Shown here one piece after another: positions 27,094 through 40,025 of a DNA stretch of 64,000 bases. The stretch's first letter is position 1. Each line of letters starts with the position of its first letter. The stretch lies in assembly GCA_002719955.1 (NCBI GenBank), contig PBFW01000001.1:11429-75428 (forward strand). Direction: 5' to 3'. The DNA is from Deltaproteobacteria bacterium (lineage in GTDB: Bacteria; Myxococcota_A; UBA9160; UBA4427). Made by a program: the position numbers and the translations under genes. The notes below the pieces were generated by a model. That model did not search any database. It was not told the origin of the DNA and saw only the letters and a list, made by a program, of their open reading frames with translations.

Positions 27094-28436
27094 CGCTCCG
27101 ACTCGCGTCGTGAACGGAAAACGCGCAGCCGCTCGGCCAGAGCCGCCTCGGCGCCTCGTTCCTTGGGTTCGTAATAGCGATGACCCCGAAGCGCTTCGGG
27201 TAGATTCTCCGCGGCAACGAATTCGTCCTGTGCATCGTGGGCGTAGACATAACCCTCGCCATAACCGAGTTCCTTCATCAGGGCGGTCGGTGCGTTGCGC
27301 AGATGCATTGGGATGGGCAGGGGGCCTTGCCCTTCGAGGTCGGCGGCCGCGCGGTCCAGGGCAGAATAGGCGGCATTGCTCTTGGGCGCGCAAGCCAGGT
27401 AGGTCGTGACCTGGGCCAGCGGGATTCGGCCTTCTGGCAGGCCGATGCGTTCGACGGCCTGATGGCTCGCGACCGCGAGGGAGAGTGCGCCGGGATCCGC
27501 GTTGCCGACATCCTCGGAGGCGAAGATCACGAGCCGGCGCGAAATATAGAGGGCGTCTTCGCCCGCTTCGAGGAGGCGCACCATGTAGTGGAGCGCCGCG
27601 TCCGGATCGCTCGCTCGCAGGCTCTTGATCATCGCGGACACGACGTTGAAATGTTCCTCGCCGTCGCGGTCGTGGCGCAGGGCGATTCGTCCCACCGCCT
27701 CGCCGACGGTTTCCGCCGATAGCGGCTGCGAGCGCCGACCGCTCGAGAGATGGACCGTCGCACTCGCTTCGAGCATTCCGAGCGCCCGGCGGGCATCACC
27801 CTGGGAGGCCAGGATCAGCGACTTGCGCGCATCCTGGCTCAGTTCGAGCCGCGCGGAGCCGAGCCCGAGTTCCTCGTCTTCCAGCGCCCGGTCGAGGACG
27901 CGGCCGATCGCTTCTGCGCCGAGGGCTTCGAGTGGAATCACGCGGCAACGGGAGAGCAGCGGCGCAATCACGGCGAAGGAGGGGTTCTCGGTCGTCGCAC
28001 CGATCAACGTGACGACACCGGCTTCGACATGGGGGAGCAGCGCGTCCTGTTGCGCCTTGTTCAGCCGGTGGATCTCGTCGATGAAAAGCAGCGTGCGGAG
28101 CTGGGTGCGGCGAGCGGACTCGATCGCCTTGCGGATCTCGGGCACGCCCGCGGTGACCGCCGAGAGCGGCGTCAGCCGGGCGTTCTGCATCTGCCCGAGA
28201 ATCCAGGCGAGGGTTGTCTTGCCACTGCCCGGAGGACCCCAGAGGATGATCGAGGGCAGCGCGCCCTGTTCGACGAGGGTGTGGAGGGGGCGTCCGGGCG
28301 CGAGCATCTCTTCGTGGCCGACGAGGTCTTCGAGCCGGTGGGGGCGCATGCGCTCGGCGAGGGGGGCATGAGGTTCGAGTGGGCGCTCGGGGCGTTCGGG
28401 AAAGAGGTCGAGGGTTTCGTCCGGGGGCGGGGGCAT
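27090..28436 (-). CDS. rarA: replication-associated recombination protein A (RarA/MgsA)
   Basis: 448 aa AAA+ ATPase of the clamp-loader-like RarA/WRNIP1 family. ERMRPHRLEDLVGHEEML at the N-terminus, Walker A LWGPPGSGKTTLA, Walker B LLFIDEIHRLNKAQQDALL, sensor 1 LIGATTENPSF, and the C-terminal tetramer/SSB region with MHLRNAPTALMKELGYG and YKYPHD-type YVYAHDAQDEF. Acts at stalled replication forks. No downstream crcB or serS neighbour in the window. Confidence 0.95.
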   Translation of the reverse strand: MPPPPDETLDLFPERPERPLEPHAPLAERMRPHRLEDLVGHEEMLAPGRPLHTLVEQGALPSIILWGPPGSGKTTLAWILGQMQNARLTPLSAVTAGVPEIRKAIESARRTQLRTLLFIDEIHRLNKAQQDALLPHVEAGVVTLIGATTENPSFAVIAPLLSRCRVIPLEALGAEAIGRVLDRALEDEELGLGSARLELSQDARKSLILASQGDARRALGMLEASATVHLSSGRRSQPLSAETVGEAVGRIALRHDRDGEEHFNVVSAMIKSLRASDPDAALHYMVRLLEAGEDALYISRRLVIFASEDVGNADPGALSLAVASHQAVERIGLPEGRIPLAQVTTYLACAPKSNAAYSALDRAAADLEGQGPLPIPMHLRNAPTALMKELGYGEGYVYAHDAQDEFVAAENLPEALRGHRYYEPKERGAEAALAERLRVFRSRRESER

Positions 28437-28593
28437 GTCGCGATGCTAGCTGAGCCGCGGTCGGGTTCGGGACCGGCTCGGGGCCCGCCTGTGAGATCCC
28501 GGGGACCACCCTTGAGTCGACCCCCGCAAAGCGGGATCATGCCCCCCGAACCCCGCATTCCATTTATTACCGGGGTTGGATAGTGACGGATCC

Positions 28594-30306
28594 ATGATCG
28601 AAGTGCTGCGGATCGAAAACCTGGCTCTGGTGGAATCCGTCGAACTCGAATTCGGCGGGGGCCTGAACGTTCTGACCGGCGAGACGGGAGCGGGCAAGTC
28701 GATCATCCTGAGCGCGCTGGCGCTGCTCACCGGGGGACGCGCCTCTTCCGAGACGCTGCGGAGCGGAGCCGACGAGGGGGTCGTCGAGGCGCTCTTCAGG
28801 ATGGACGGGCACGACGATGTCGCGGCGGCGCTCGTTCATCGCGGCCTCACCGACGAAGCAGAATCCACGGGGGTGGATCCCGCCGAGCTGATCGTGCGCC
28901 GGACCCTGCACGCCGGTGGCCGAAGTCGCGCTCGGATCGGCGGCCAGCTCGTTCCGGTGTCGACGCTGGTCGAACTCTTTGGGGGCCAGCTGGAGATTTC
29001 GAGTCAGCACGGCTCCCAGGCCCTCCGGCATGCCGATGTCCACGCGGTCGCGCTCGACGCCTACGCGAACAAGACGAAGCTGCGCGAAACCGTGTCGCGC
29101 GAAGTGGTTCTGTCACAGCGCCTCGATCGGAAGATTGCGACGCTGCGCGCCTCGGAGGAGGAGCGGGCGCGCCGTCTCGACTTTCTGCAATACCAACAGC
29201 AGGAACTCGAGGGAGATGATCTCGACGCCGAAAGCGTTTCACGACTCGAGTCGGAACATCGCCGACTGACCCACGCCGAAAGGCTCGCGGAGGAGATGGC
29301 GACGGTTTCGCGTGCGCTCGACGGGGGCGAGGCCGACGGCGGGTCGGCGGACTCGGCGCTCGGGACGGCGCGCCGCGCGTTGGCCGGGGTACTCCGCATG
29401 GATCCATCCCTCGAGGAGATGGCGACCTCGCTCGAGGCCCTGGAGTCGGAGCTGCGCGACCTCGCGGCCCGCGCGGCGGATTATCTCGGCGAACTCGAGA
29501 TCGATCCGCACCGCCTCTCCGAAGTCGAGGACAAGATCGGTCGGCTCGAAGCCCTTCGTCGCAAATACGGTCGCTCCGTCGAGGATATGCTCGCACATCG
29601 CGATCAGATCGAAGCGGAGCTGGCCTCCCTTGAAGGTGCGGACGATCGGATTCGCGAACTCGAGGCGGAATTGGCCCAGTCGATCGCTGCTGCGAATGAG
29701 GCGTCCTCGAAGCTTTCGAAGGCCCGCGCGCGGGCGGCCAAGAAGCTCGCGAAGGCGGTCGAAGCAGAACTCCAGGATCTCGCGATGGCGGGTGCGCGCT
29801 TCGTTGTCAGCCTCGATGCGGTCGCCGCCGAGGCCGGGCCCCCCGCACTCGAGACGGGGGCCGGAGGTCGCGAAAGGCCGCAGTTCCAGTTTTCGGCGAA
29901 CGAGGGCGAGGCGCCGCGGCCGATTCAGAAAGTGGCTTCCGGGGGGGAACTCTCGAGGCTCTTTCTGGCGGTCAAGAATTCCCTGCGGCGCGCAGATCGG
30001 AACATGGTCATCGTCTTCGATGAGGTCGACGCGGGAATCGGTGGGGCCACCGCCGAGCGGGTGGGGCGGGTGCTCGCCGAACTCGCGACCGAGCATCAGG
30101 TGCTGTGCATCACCCATCTGCCTCAGATCGCCGCTTTTGCCGATCGCCATTTCGTCGTGCGAAAGGAGTCGAAGGGCGGTCGTACGCGGACCCTGGTGGC
30201 CGAGGTTCGAGACGATCTGCGCGTCGACGAGTTGGCGCGGATGGCGGGGGGCGAGCATGTGACCGAGGTCACTCGGGAACACGCGCGGTCGCTGATACAG
30301 CCCTGA
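28594..30306 (+). CDS. recN: DNA repair protein RecN
   Basis: 570 aa from the ATG at 28594; earlier in-frame starts add only six residues. SMC-like ATPase: Walker A LTGETGAGKSIILSALALL, long coiled-coil arms with the ELE/EAEL repeats, the ABC signature KVASGGELSRLFLAVK, and Walker B MVIVFDEVDAGIGG ending in CITHLPQIAAFAD. RecN works early in double-strand break repair. Starts about 160 bases from rarA, divergently. Confidence 0.95.
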   Translation: MIEVLRIENLALVESVELEFGGGLNVLTGETGAGKSIILSALALLTGGRASSETLRSGADEGVVEALFRMDGHDDVAAALVHRGLTDEAESTGVDPAELIVRRTLHAGGRSRARIGGQLVPVSTLVELFGGQLEISSQHGSQALRHADVHAVALDAYANKTKLRETVSREVVLSQRLDRKIATLRASEEERARRLDFLQYQQQELEGDDLDAESVSRLESEHRRLTHAERLAEEMATVSRALDGGEADGGSADSALGTARRALAGVLRMDPSLEEMATSLEALESELRDLAARAADYLGELEIDPHRLSEVEDKIGRLEALRRKYGRSVEDMLAHRDQIEAELASLEGADDRIRELEAELAQSIAAANEASSKLSKARARAAKKLAKAVEAELQDLAMAGARFVVSLDAVAAEAGPPALETGAGGRERPQFQFSANEGEAPRPIQKVASGGELSRLFLAVKNSLRRADRNMVIVFDEVDAGIGGATAERVGRVLAELATEHQVLCITHLPQIAAFADRHFVVRKESKGGRTRTLVAEVRDDLRVDELARMAGGEHVTEVTREHARSLIQP

Positions 30307-30479
30307 TCGGGGGTTTTGGCCTCAGGACGCCCTCGGGGTTCACGGAGCCCCTCAAACACACCGAGCGAACCCACTAAGCCGCTGCTCGGAATGACCCAGC
30401 CCGGTCAAGAACGCCGACATCGACGCCGATGAGATGAGTGGACTCCCGGATCTCGATCCGGATGATGGGGCGTTGGACG

Positions 30480-30821
30480 ATGGCTTCCGATCAAAATGAA
30501 AGGGTCGATCAGAGGATTTCCCCCCCGTCAGGGGCGAGCGTGATCGTTCTTTCCGGGTTCTACGAGGGACTCGAGGTCTCGCTCGATCGCGCGCGCACGG
30601 TCATCGGTCGGGGTCGTGAGGCCGATCTCGCTCTCGCGGAAGCCACGATCTCGCGGGCGCATGCTGCGATCGGATTCGATGGCCAGGTCTTCTATGTGGA
30701 GGATCTGGGCAGCACGAACGGCACGCTCGTGAACGGGGCCCGCATTTCGAAACAGCCGCTCAAGGGCGAGGACGAGATCCAGATGGGCAAGCTTCGCATC
30801 GGTGTGACGCTGCCGCAGTAG
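30480..30821 (+). CDS. FHA domain protein
   Basis: 113 aa from the ATG at 30480 (an ATG at 30462 is also possible). A single forkhead-associated domain fills the protein: VIGRGREADLALAEATISRAH holds the phosphothreonine-binding Arg, Ser and His region, and YVEDLGSTNGTLVNG is the second motif. FHA domains bind phosphothreonine peptides. No Ser/Thr kinase or secretion genes are nearby, so the partner is unknown. Precedes the M23 peptidase in the same direction. Confidence 0.85.
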   Translation: MASDQNERVDQRISPPSGASVIVLSGFYEGLEVSLDRARTVIGRGREADLALAEATISRAHAAIGFDGQVFYVEDLGSTNGTLVNGARISKQPLKGEDEIQMGKLRIGVTLPQ

Positions 30822-30887
30822 TCAGGAAAATTTTGCGAGGGGCTCCGCTCGACGGACCTCTCGACACGGGGATGGCAAAGAGAATCG

Positions 30888-31862
30888 ATGGAATTCTATA
30901 CGCTCATCTGGGTTCGCGACCAACGCTCACGGCCGATTCAGATTTCGATTCCGAAGCGACGCGTCCAGCGGGCGGCGATCGCGGCCGGCCTCGTTGTCGT
31001 CCTCAGCCTCGTCCTCGCGTGGGATTATTGGCGACTGCGCGCCGACAATGTGGAACTCGCCGACCTGCGGATCGAAGCGCTCGGGCAGCGCGAAAAAATC
31101 GCTGTCTTCCAGAGTCGCCTCGCTCAGGTCGACGAACAGATCAACAAGGTGACCGACCTCGAACGCAAGGTTCGCATCATCGCCAATCTGCCCGGCACCG
31201 CCGGCATCGGCGGGGGTGATGTCACGGAACTCGCGCCCGAGGCCGTGGGTCCGCCAGTCGGCGTGCCGGTCGATCGGCCCCAGCCGCCTGGCGGCCAGAC
31301 CGGGCAGGGCGGGGACGAGCCCCCTTCGCTCCTCGGTGACGACGAATCCGGCATCGATGTCCTGGAGTTTCTGGGCACCCGGGCTGTCGATCTCGTCGGG
31401 GGTGCTGGCCAGCGGGCCGATTCCCTCGAAATTCTGCTCGAACAGCTCGCCGACAAGCGCCAGCGCCTCGTATCGATGCCTTCGATCTGGCCGGCCAAGG
31501 GGTGGCTCACCTCTCGCTTCGGCCCCCGCGTTTCACCCTTTACGGGCCGCCGACAGGTCCATGGCGGAATCGATATTGCCGCGGCGAGCGGGACCTCGGT
31601 CTACGCTCCGGCGCGCGGCCGGGTCGTCTTCGCCGGTCGCAAGGGTCCGCTCGGCAAGGCGCTGGTGCTCGATCATGGATTCGGTGTGAAGACGGTCTAC
31701 GGGCACGCGAAGGAAATCCACGTCGACACGGGGGAGACCGTCGAGCGTGGCCAGGAGATCGCCTCGATCGGGAGCACCGGCCGCAGCACGGGGCCCCATC
31801 TCCACTATGTCGTCGAAGTCAGTGGGAAAGCCCGGAATCCCCTCGACTACATCTTCGACTGA
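30888..31862 (+). CDS. M23 family metallopeptidase, membrane-anchored
   Basis: 324 aa. A short cytoplasmic N-terminus, a membrane segment at about 37-54 (IAAGLVVVLSLVLAW), a coiled coil to about 105, a Pro/Gly-rich linker, then an LytM/M23 domain from about 205. Zinc ligands are visible in VHGGIDIAAAS (HxxxD) and HLHYVVEVSG (HxH), so the active site looks complete, unlike degenerate LytM activators. It probably cuts peptidoglycan cross-links in the periplasm. Lies between an FHA gene and secA. Confidence 0.88.
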   Translation: MEFYTLIWVRDQRSRPIQISIPKRRVQRAAIAAGLVVVLSLVLAWDYWRLRADNVELADLRIEALGQREKIAVFQSRLAQVDEQINKVTDLERKVRIIANLPGTAGIGGGDVTELAPEAVGPPVGVPVDRPQPPGGQTGQGGDEPPSLLGDDESGIDVLEFLGTRAVDLVGGAGQRADSLEILLEQLADKRQRLVSMPSIWPAKGWLTSRFGPRVSPFTGRRQVHGGIDIAAASGTSVYAPARGRVVFAGRKGPLGKALVLDHGFGVKTVYGHAKEIHVDTGETVERGQEIASIGSTGRSTGPHLHYVVEVSGKARNPLDYIFD

Positions 31863-32072
31863 GGGGTCGTCGTTCCGGCGATCCACACAATATTTGCCGC
31901 TGGCAGAGGCGTCTCCTACCCTCTCGCCCTCATTCGACCAACTCCCCATGAGCCTCGATTCTCTGTATTGAACTCGCCTTTCGTGCCGCGGACGAGCCGT
32001 CGGGGCGAGGCAGAGTGGATGCCCTGGTGAGTCGCACGGGGTCTCCCCAAGAGCTGGAGCCGGAACGGGCCG

Positions 32073-34853
<2,781 letters not shown>

Positions 34854-34929
34854 TCGGCGGAAGCGATCCCCACGCGCCGGGCCCAGGCGCCAGATGGAAT
34901 CGCCGCGGAACTCCCACGCAGAGGTCGAG

Positions 34930-36129
34930 ATGAAGGTTCGTCGCGAGTCGCGGCCCGTCACCGGTTTCCGAGCGGCTGGACTCCACGCCGGGATCAAGGA
35001 GAGCGCGCCCGATCTCGCGATGATCGTCTCGGATGAGCTCGCGAGCGCGGCGGCGGTCTTCACGCGCTCCAGCGTCGTCGGAGCGCCGGTCGAAGTCTCG
35101 CGCGAGCGCGTCGCGCGGGGCCGATCGCGGGGCATCGTCGTCAACAGCGGGATTTCGAATGTCGCGATGGGCGCGCGTGGGATTCGAGATGCGAAGGCGA
35201 TGACGAGGATCGCGGCCCGGGCGATCGATTGCGAAGAGGAAGAGATCCTGGTGGCCTCGACCGGTGTGATCGGTGAGCCGCTGCCGATGGACGTCTTGAA
35301 GGTCGGTATCCCGCGCGCCGCTGCGGCCTTGGGGGCGGAGGGTTGGGACGATGCAGCGGAGGCGATCCGGACAACGGATACCCACGCAAAGATCGCTTCG
35401 ACGCGTCTAGCGATCGGCGGGCATCTCATCACGATTCAGGGAATCGCCAAGGGCTCGGGAATGATCGAGCCGGATATGGCCACCATGCTCTCCTTCCTGG
35501 CGACGGATGCGAGGATCGCACCCGGGGTCTTGCGTGGAATGCTCCGGCGCGTGGCCGACGCGACCTACAATTGCCTCTCGATTGATGGCGAGGGCTCCAC
35601 CAGTGATACCGTGGTCCTGCTGGCGAACGGAGCGGCCGGAGGTTCGGCGATTCGACGGGGCAGTCGGGAAGCGCGCAGCTTCGAGGACGCGCTCCGGGCC
35701 ATCTGCGAGGACCTCGTTCTTCAGCTCGCCCGGGATGGGGAGGGTGCGACCAAGCTCCTGCGGGTCGAGGTCGAAGGCGCCCGGACGGCGGCCGAAGCCG
35801 ACCGGGCGGCACGCCGGATCGGGAATTCCCTTCTCGTGAAGACCGCGGTCTTCGGAGGGGATCCCAATTGGGGACGCATCCTGCAGACCCTCGGCGCGGG
35901 CCGGATCGGCTGGAACCCCGAGACGACCCGGGTTCGGGTCGGCGGCGTTGTGGTCTTCTCGAAGGGCCGTTCGGCGGGTCCCGCGGCGCGAAAGCGGGCC
36001 GAAAAGGCCCACGAGGCGGACGAAATCAGTATCCGGGTGGAGCTGGGGATGGGGCGCCACAGTGCGCGGCTCTTCACCTGCGACCTCACCTACGACTATG
36101 TGAAAATCAACGCGGAATACACGACCTAG
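34930..36129 (+). CDS. argJ: bifunctional ornithine acetyltransferase/N-acetylglutamate synthase ArgJ
   Basis: 399 aa from the ATG at 34930, with GAGG seven bases upstream. The autoprocessing motif KGSGMIEPDMATML is present (cleavage before Thr). LVASTGVIGEPLPM and SIDGEGSTSDTVVLLANGAA are family signatures, and the end GGDPNWGRILQTLG is complete. It transfers acetyl from N-acetylornithine to glutamate in the arginine cycle. Whether it is also active with acetyl-CoA cannot be read from sequence. Confidence 0.95.
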   Translation: MKVRRESRPVTGFRAAGLHAGIKESAPDLAMIVSDELASAAAVFTRSSVVGAPVEVSRERVARGRSRGIVVNSGISNVAMGARGIRDAKAMTRIAARAIDCEEEEILVASTGVIGEPLPMDVLKVGIPRAAAALGAEGWDDAAEAIRTTDTHAKIASTRLAIGGHLITIQGIAKGSGMIEPDMATMLSFLATDARIAPGVLRGMLRRVADATYNCLSIDGEGSTSDTVVLLANGAAGGSAIRRGSREARSFEDALRAICEDLVLQLARDGEGATKLLRVEVEGARTAAEADRAARRIGNSLLVKTAVFGGDPNWGRILQTLGAGRIGWNPETTRVRVGGVVVFSKGRSAGPAARKRAEKAHEADEISIRVELGMGRHSARLFTCDLTYDYVKINAEYTT

Positions 36130-36438
36130 ATTCGGGTTTCACCGGCTCGAATTGAGCGGCGGGATGGTTCCTGGACACGTCTAGTGGCGCGGCCGGGATT
36201 CTGCTAAACACCCGCCAAATCACACGTTCCGAGTCACCCCGGCGGTGCCTGGAGCGGACCGATTCATCTCTCGATTCCCGGCCGATGCCATTCCTCGATC
36301 AGCGGACACCCTCCTGAGGTGCTGTCTGGAGGGGGAGGGGCGGCCCATAGGAGGGTACGGGGAGAGATGGGATTGGACGCATTCAGGTCGGGGAATGGAC
36401 GGCTCGGGGCGGAGGTATAACCGCCAAAGGAGAGATCC
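36130..36438. other. leader region upstream of rpsB
   Basis: 309 bases before the ribosomal operon. It probably holds the promoter and an S2-type autoregulatory leader, but I could not identify a confident promoter or known leader structure. AAAGGAG just before 36439 is the ribosome site. Confidence 0.45.
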
Positions 36439-37518
36439 ATGTCCGAGACGCCGGCCACACCCGAGGCCGAACCGATTCCTGCCGCCGCAGCCGATGCGGC
36501 CGTTGCCCCCGCGGCTCCTGCCACGCCTTCCAGCAAGGAAAGCGAGCTGGGAGAGGCCCTCAAAGAACAAGAGATTTCCATCCGCTCGCTCATCGAAGCC
36601 GGATGCCACTACGGCCATCAGCCCAGCCGCTGGAATCCGCTCATGCGTTCCTTCATTTTTGGGGAGCGCAACGGGACCCACATCATCGATCTGGATCAGA
36701 CGCTGCCGATGTTCAGGGAGGCACTCGACTTCCTTCGGGAGACCACCGCCGCTGGCGGTGCCGTCCTCTTCGTGGGGACGAAGCGTCAGGCGCAGGGCTC
36801 GATCATGCTCGAGGCCAAGCGAGCGGGCCAGCATTACGTCAACAACCGCTGGCTGGGCGGCATGTTGACCAACTGGAAGACGGTCAAGAAATCGATCGAC
36901 CGCTACAACCAATATCTCGAGATTCTCGGCAACGAAGAAAAGTGCGCCGAACTCTCGAAAAAGGAACAGGCGAGCATGAGTCGCCAGGTCGAGAAATACG
37001 CGAAGTCGCTCGAGGGCATTCGCGCGATGCAGCGCCCGCCAGACGCGGTTTTCGTCATCGACGTTGGCAAGGAATCGATCGCGGTTCAGGAGGCCAAGCG
37101 CCTGCATATTCCGATCGTGGGCGTTGTCGATTCCAACTGCAATCCGCGCGGAATCGATTTCGTCGTGCCGGGCAATGACGATGCGCTTCGCGCGATCGAT
37201 CTCTACTGCACGGCGATCGCAAATGCGTGTCGCGAGGGCTATGCGCAGCATCAGGCCGAACTCGTCTCGCAACGGAAGGACGAATCGACGCCGCCGAAGG
37301 CGGACGGGGGTCCGGCGACCGGACGCCGTGTGGTCGAAATCAAGCAGCAGCCCCGCCGCGGGCGGGGGCAGGGCGGTTCTCCCGCGGGCGGTGGCAAGGC
37401 CTACTCCGCGGGTGGCGCTAAGGGCGACGACGCGCCGGAGAGGGCCGCGGCCTCCGTCCCGGTGACTCCGATTCCGGCTCCGGCCCCCAGCGCGCCGGCC
37501 GAGGGCGAAGACAAGTAG
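36439..37518 (+). CDS. rpsB: 30S ribosomal protein S2, with long terminal extensions
   Basis: 359 aa against about 240-260 in most bacteria. Residues about 47-275 are S2 proper: LIEAGCHYGHQPSRWNPLM, VLFVGTKRQAQ, NRWLGGMLTNWKTVKKSI, PDAVFVIDVGKESIAVQEA and VVDSNCNPRGIDFVVPGNDDA. The first 46 residues are Ala/Pro rich. The last 85 start basic and Gly/Arg rich (QQPRRGRGQGGS) and end Ala/Pro/acid rich. First gene of rpsB-tsf-pyrH-frr-uppS-dxr-rseP-tsaB. Essential for binding S1 to the 30S subunit. Confidence 0.96.
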   Translation: MSETPATPEAEPIPAAAADAAVAPAAPATPSSKESELGEALKEQEISIRSLIEAGCHYGHQPSRWNPLMRSFIFGERNGTHIIDLDQTLPMFREALDFLRETTAAGGAVLFVGTKRQAQGSIMLEAKRAGQHYVNNRWLGGMLTNWKTVKKSIDRYNQYLEILGNEEKCAELSKKEQASMSRQVEKYAKSLEGIRAMQRPPDAVFVIDVGKESIAVQEAKRLHIPIVGVVDSNCNPRGIDFVVPGNDDALRAIDLYCTAIANACREGYAQHQAELVSQRKDESTPPKADGGPATGRRVVEIKQQPRRGRGQGGSPAGGGKAYSAGGAKGDDAPERAAASVPVTPIPAPAPSAPAEGEDK

Positions 37519-37724
37519 GGCCCGTCCGGGCTCGCGCCGCGGGATGCCGGTGCGGGTGCAACGAAGATCGAGTGGGCGGTGACGAAATTCGGGAGAAGTC
37601 GTCGCCGTCGAATTCCGAGATGATTCGGGAGGCCGGAGGGGCTCCCCAACACGAATCGCGCGGGACCATCCGGCCGGGTTCGCACCCGGCTGGGCCGCGA
37701 TCGCGGATTCGGGAGACGAGGATA

Positions 37725-38588
37725 GTGGCAGGAATCTCTGCAGGCGATGTGAAGGCGCTCCGTGATTCGACGGGCGCGGGAATGATGGATTGCAAGAACG
37801 CCTTGAAAGAGGCCGACGGCGATGTCGAAAAGGCGATGGAGCTATTGCGTTCGAGCGGGTTGGCGAAGGCCGGCAAGCGCGCGGGACGCGAGACCAGCGA
37901 AGGCGCGGTCGTGTTCTCGTTGAGCGGTGGCGATGGCGCGTTGATCGAGCTCGGCTGCGAGACCGATTTCGTCGCCAAGACACCCGATTTCCAGGGCATG
38001 GCCCAGGGGGTTGCGGACGCGGCGGCAACCGCGAAAGCAGCGGACGTCGCTGCGGCGCTCGCGGCCCCGATGGCGGGAGGCAGCGTCGACGACATCGTCA
38101 AGGCGGCGGTCGGCAAGATGGGCGAGAACATCCAGCTGAAGCGGGTTGCCTCGGTCTCCGTTTCGGGCGTGACCGGTGGTTATGTCCATGGCGGTGGCAA
38201 GCTCGGCGTTCTGGTGGCACTCGAAACCGCCCAATCCGGAGACGAGGTGGCCGCCGTTGCGCGAGACGTCGCGATGCATGTCGCGGCCCACGACCCGACG
38301 CCGATCGCGGTCGATCGCGACGATATGCCCGCGGACGTGGTCGAAAAGGAACGCGCATTCCTCACGACCCAGGCCAAGGAGAGTGGCAAGCCCGACAACG
38401 TCATCGAGAAGATGGTGGATGGCCGGATCAATAAATTCTTCGCCGAGAACTGCCTGCTCGCTCAGGGCTTCGTCAAGGATTCCGACAAGAGCGTTCGCGA
38501 CATCCTGGGCGAGGCCGGCCAGGCCGCCGGGGGTGAGATCAAGGTGGCCACCTTCATCCGCTTCAAGCTGGGAGAGGCTGCCGAATAG
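37725..38588 (+). CDS. tsf: elongation factor Ts
   Basis: 287 aa from a GTG at 37725 preceded by GACGAGG; the frame is open earlier, but those residues are non-family. The UBA-like N-terminal domain reads [36 protein letters not shown]. The core starts with [15 protein letters not shown]. It recycles EF-Tu by releasing GDP. Its stop shares a base with the pyrH start. Confidence 0.96.
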   Translation: MAGISAGDVKALRDSTGAGMMDCKNALKEADGDVEKAMELLRSSGLAKAGKRAGRETSEGAVVFSLSGGDGALIELGCETDFVAKTPDFQGMAQGVADAAATAKAADVAAALAAPMAGGSVDDIVKAAVGKMGENIQLKRVASVSVSGVTGGYVHGGGKLGVLVALETAQSGDEVAAVARDVAMHVAAHDPTPIAVDRDDMPADVVEKERAFLTTQAKESGKPDNVIEKMVDGRINKFFAENCLLAQGFVKDSDKSVRDILGEAGQAAGGEIKVATFIRFKLGEAAE

Positions 38589-39310
38589 TGGCGACCGCGT
38601 ACCGGAGGCTGCTGCTGAAGCTCTCCGGCGAGGGGCTCGCCGGTGACGACGGCTTCGGCATCCACCCGGGCGTGGTCGGTGGGCTCGCCGAGCAGATCCG
38701 CGAGGTCCATGAACTCGGCACCCAGATCAGCCTCGTCATCGGGGGCGGCAATATCATCCGGGGGACGAGCGCTGCCGCCCAGGGCATGGACCGGACCCAG
38801 GCGGACCATATGGGTATGCTGGCCAGCGTGATCAACGCGATGGCCTTGCAGGACGCCCTCGAAAAGGCCGGGGTGCCAACCCGGGTGCAGACGGCGATCG
38901 AGATCGCTCAGGTCGCGGAGCCCTATATCCGCCGCCGCGCGGTGCGGCATCTGGAAAAGGGACGCATCGTCCTTTTCGCGGCCGGCACGGGCAATCCCTA
39001 CTTCACGACGGATACGGCGGCGGCGCTCCGCGCCGCGGAGGTCCGGGCCGAGGCCGTGATGAAGGCGACCCGTGTCGACGGCGTCTACAGCGCCGACCCG
39101 GCCGAGGACGCTTCTGCGACGCGCTACGAGCAGCTCACCTTCGCCGAGGCGTTACAGCGGGATCTTCATTTCATGGATCGAACGGCGATCGCCTTGTGCC
39201 GTGAGAATGATCTGCCGATCAGGGTATTCGACATGCGCGTTCGGGGGAATATCCTGAAGGCGGCCAGTGGAGAGTCGGTCGGGACATTGGTTTGCGAAAC
39301 GCTGGATTAG
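38588..39310 (+). CDS. pyrH: uridylate kinase (UMP kinase)
   Basis: 240 aa from a GTG that overlaps the tsf stop by one base. Amino-acid-kinase fold: [14 protein letters not shown] at the N-terminus, [29 protein letters not shown], and [19 protein letters not shown] for UMP and phosphate binding. Makes UDP from UMP; hexameric and allosterically regulated in relatives. Confidence 0.96.
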   Translation: MATAYRRLLLKLSGEGLAGDDGFGIHPGVVGGLAEQIREVHELGTQISLVIGGGNIIRGTSAAAQGMDRTQADHMGMLASVINAMALQDALEKAGVPTRVQTAIEIAQVAEPYIRRRAVRHLEKGRIVLFAAGTGNPYFTTDTAAALRAAEVRAEAVMKATRVDGVYSADPAEDASATRYEQLTFAEALQRDLHFMDRTAIALCRENDLPIRVFDMRVRGNILKAASGESVGTLVCETLD

Positions 39311-39408
39311 ACGACCCGTACGGGCGAGGGCCCCGTGCGAGTCGCTCGGCTGACGGTCCGGAAATTGCGCGACGAACTGAGAAGCAGCGAAAAGGAGGTT
39401 CGACGGTC

Positions 39409-39978
39409 ATGGCGGAAGAAGAGGACGTGGATGCGGCCATCGACGAGGGACGCGACTCGATGGGGAAGGCGATCGAACGATTCCGCAAGGAGCTGACGAA
39501 GGTCCGCACCGGACGCGCGAGCACGAGTCTGCTCGACGGCATCTCGGTCGACTATTTCGACACTCCGACGCCGCTCAACCAGCTCGCGACACTGTCCGTG
39601 CCGGATCCGCGAATGATCGTGATCTCGCCCTTCGACAAGACGGTGATTCCCCAACTCGAGAAGGCGATCCAGAAATCGGATCTCGGGCTGACCCCGAGCA
39701 ACGATGGCAAGGTCATCCGTATCCAGATTCCGCCGCTCACCGAAGAGCGCCGCAAGCAGCTCGTCAAACAGGTTCGCAAGATCGCCGAGGATCACCGGAT
39801 CCGTGTGCGCGATGCGCGTCGCGATTCTCTTTCGCTGCTCAAGGATCTCGAGGACGACGGATTGTCCAAGGACGATCGCCATCGCGCCGAGAAAAAGGTT
39901 CAGGATGTCACCGACGAGTTCATCAAGAAGATCGACGAATTGACCGCACAGAAAGAAAAGGATGTGCTCGAGGTCTAG
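39409..39978 (+). CDS. frr: ribosome recycling factor
   Basis: 189 aa from the ATG at 39409 with AAAGGAGG eight bases before it. The triple-helix body has the conserved RTGRASTSLLDGISVDYF, PLNQLATLSVPDPRM and LTEERRKQLVKQVRK segments. Releases ribosomes from mRNA after termination with EF-G. Standard length. Confidence 0.96.
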   Translation: MAEEEDVDAAIDEGRDSMGKAIERFRKELTKVRTGRASTSLLDGISVDYFDTPTPLNQLATLSVPDPRMIVISPFDKTVIPQLEKAIQKSDLGLTPSNDGKVIRIQIPPLTEERRKQLVKQVRKIAEDHRIRVRDARRDSLSLLKDLEDDGLSKDDRHRAEKKVQDVTDEFIKKIDELTAQKEKDVLEV

Positions 39979-40025
39979 CCCTCGTGGCGGCCCGAGTTTT
40001 CCGGTCCTCGCTCATGTTGGAGACC

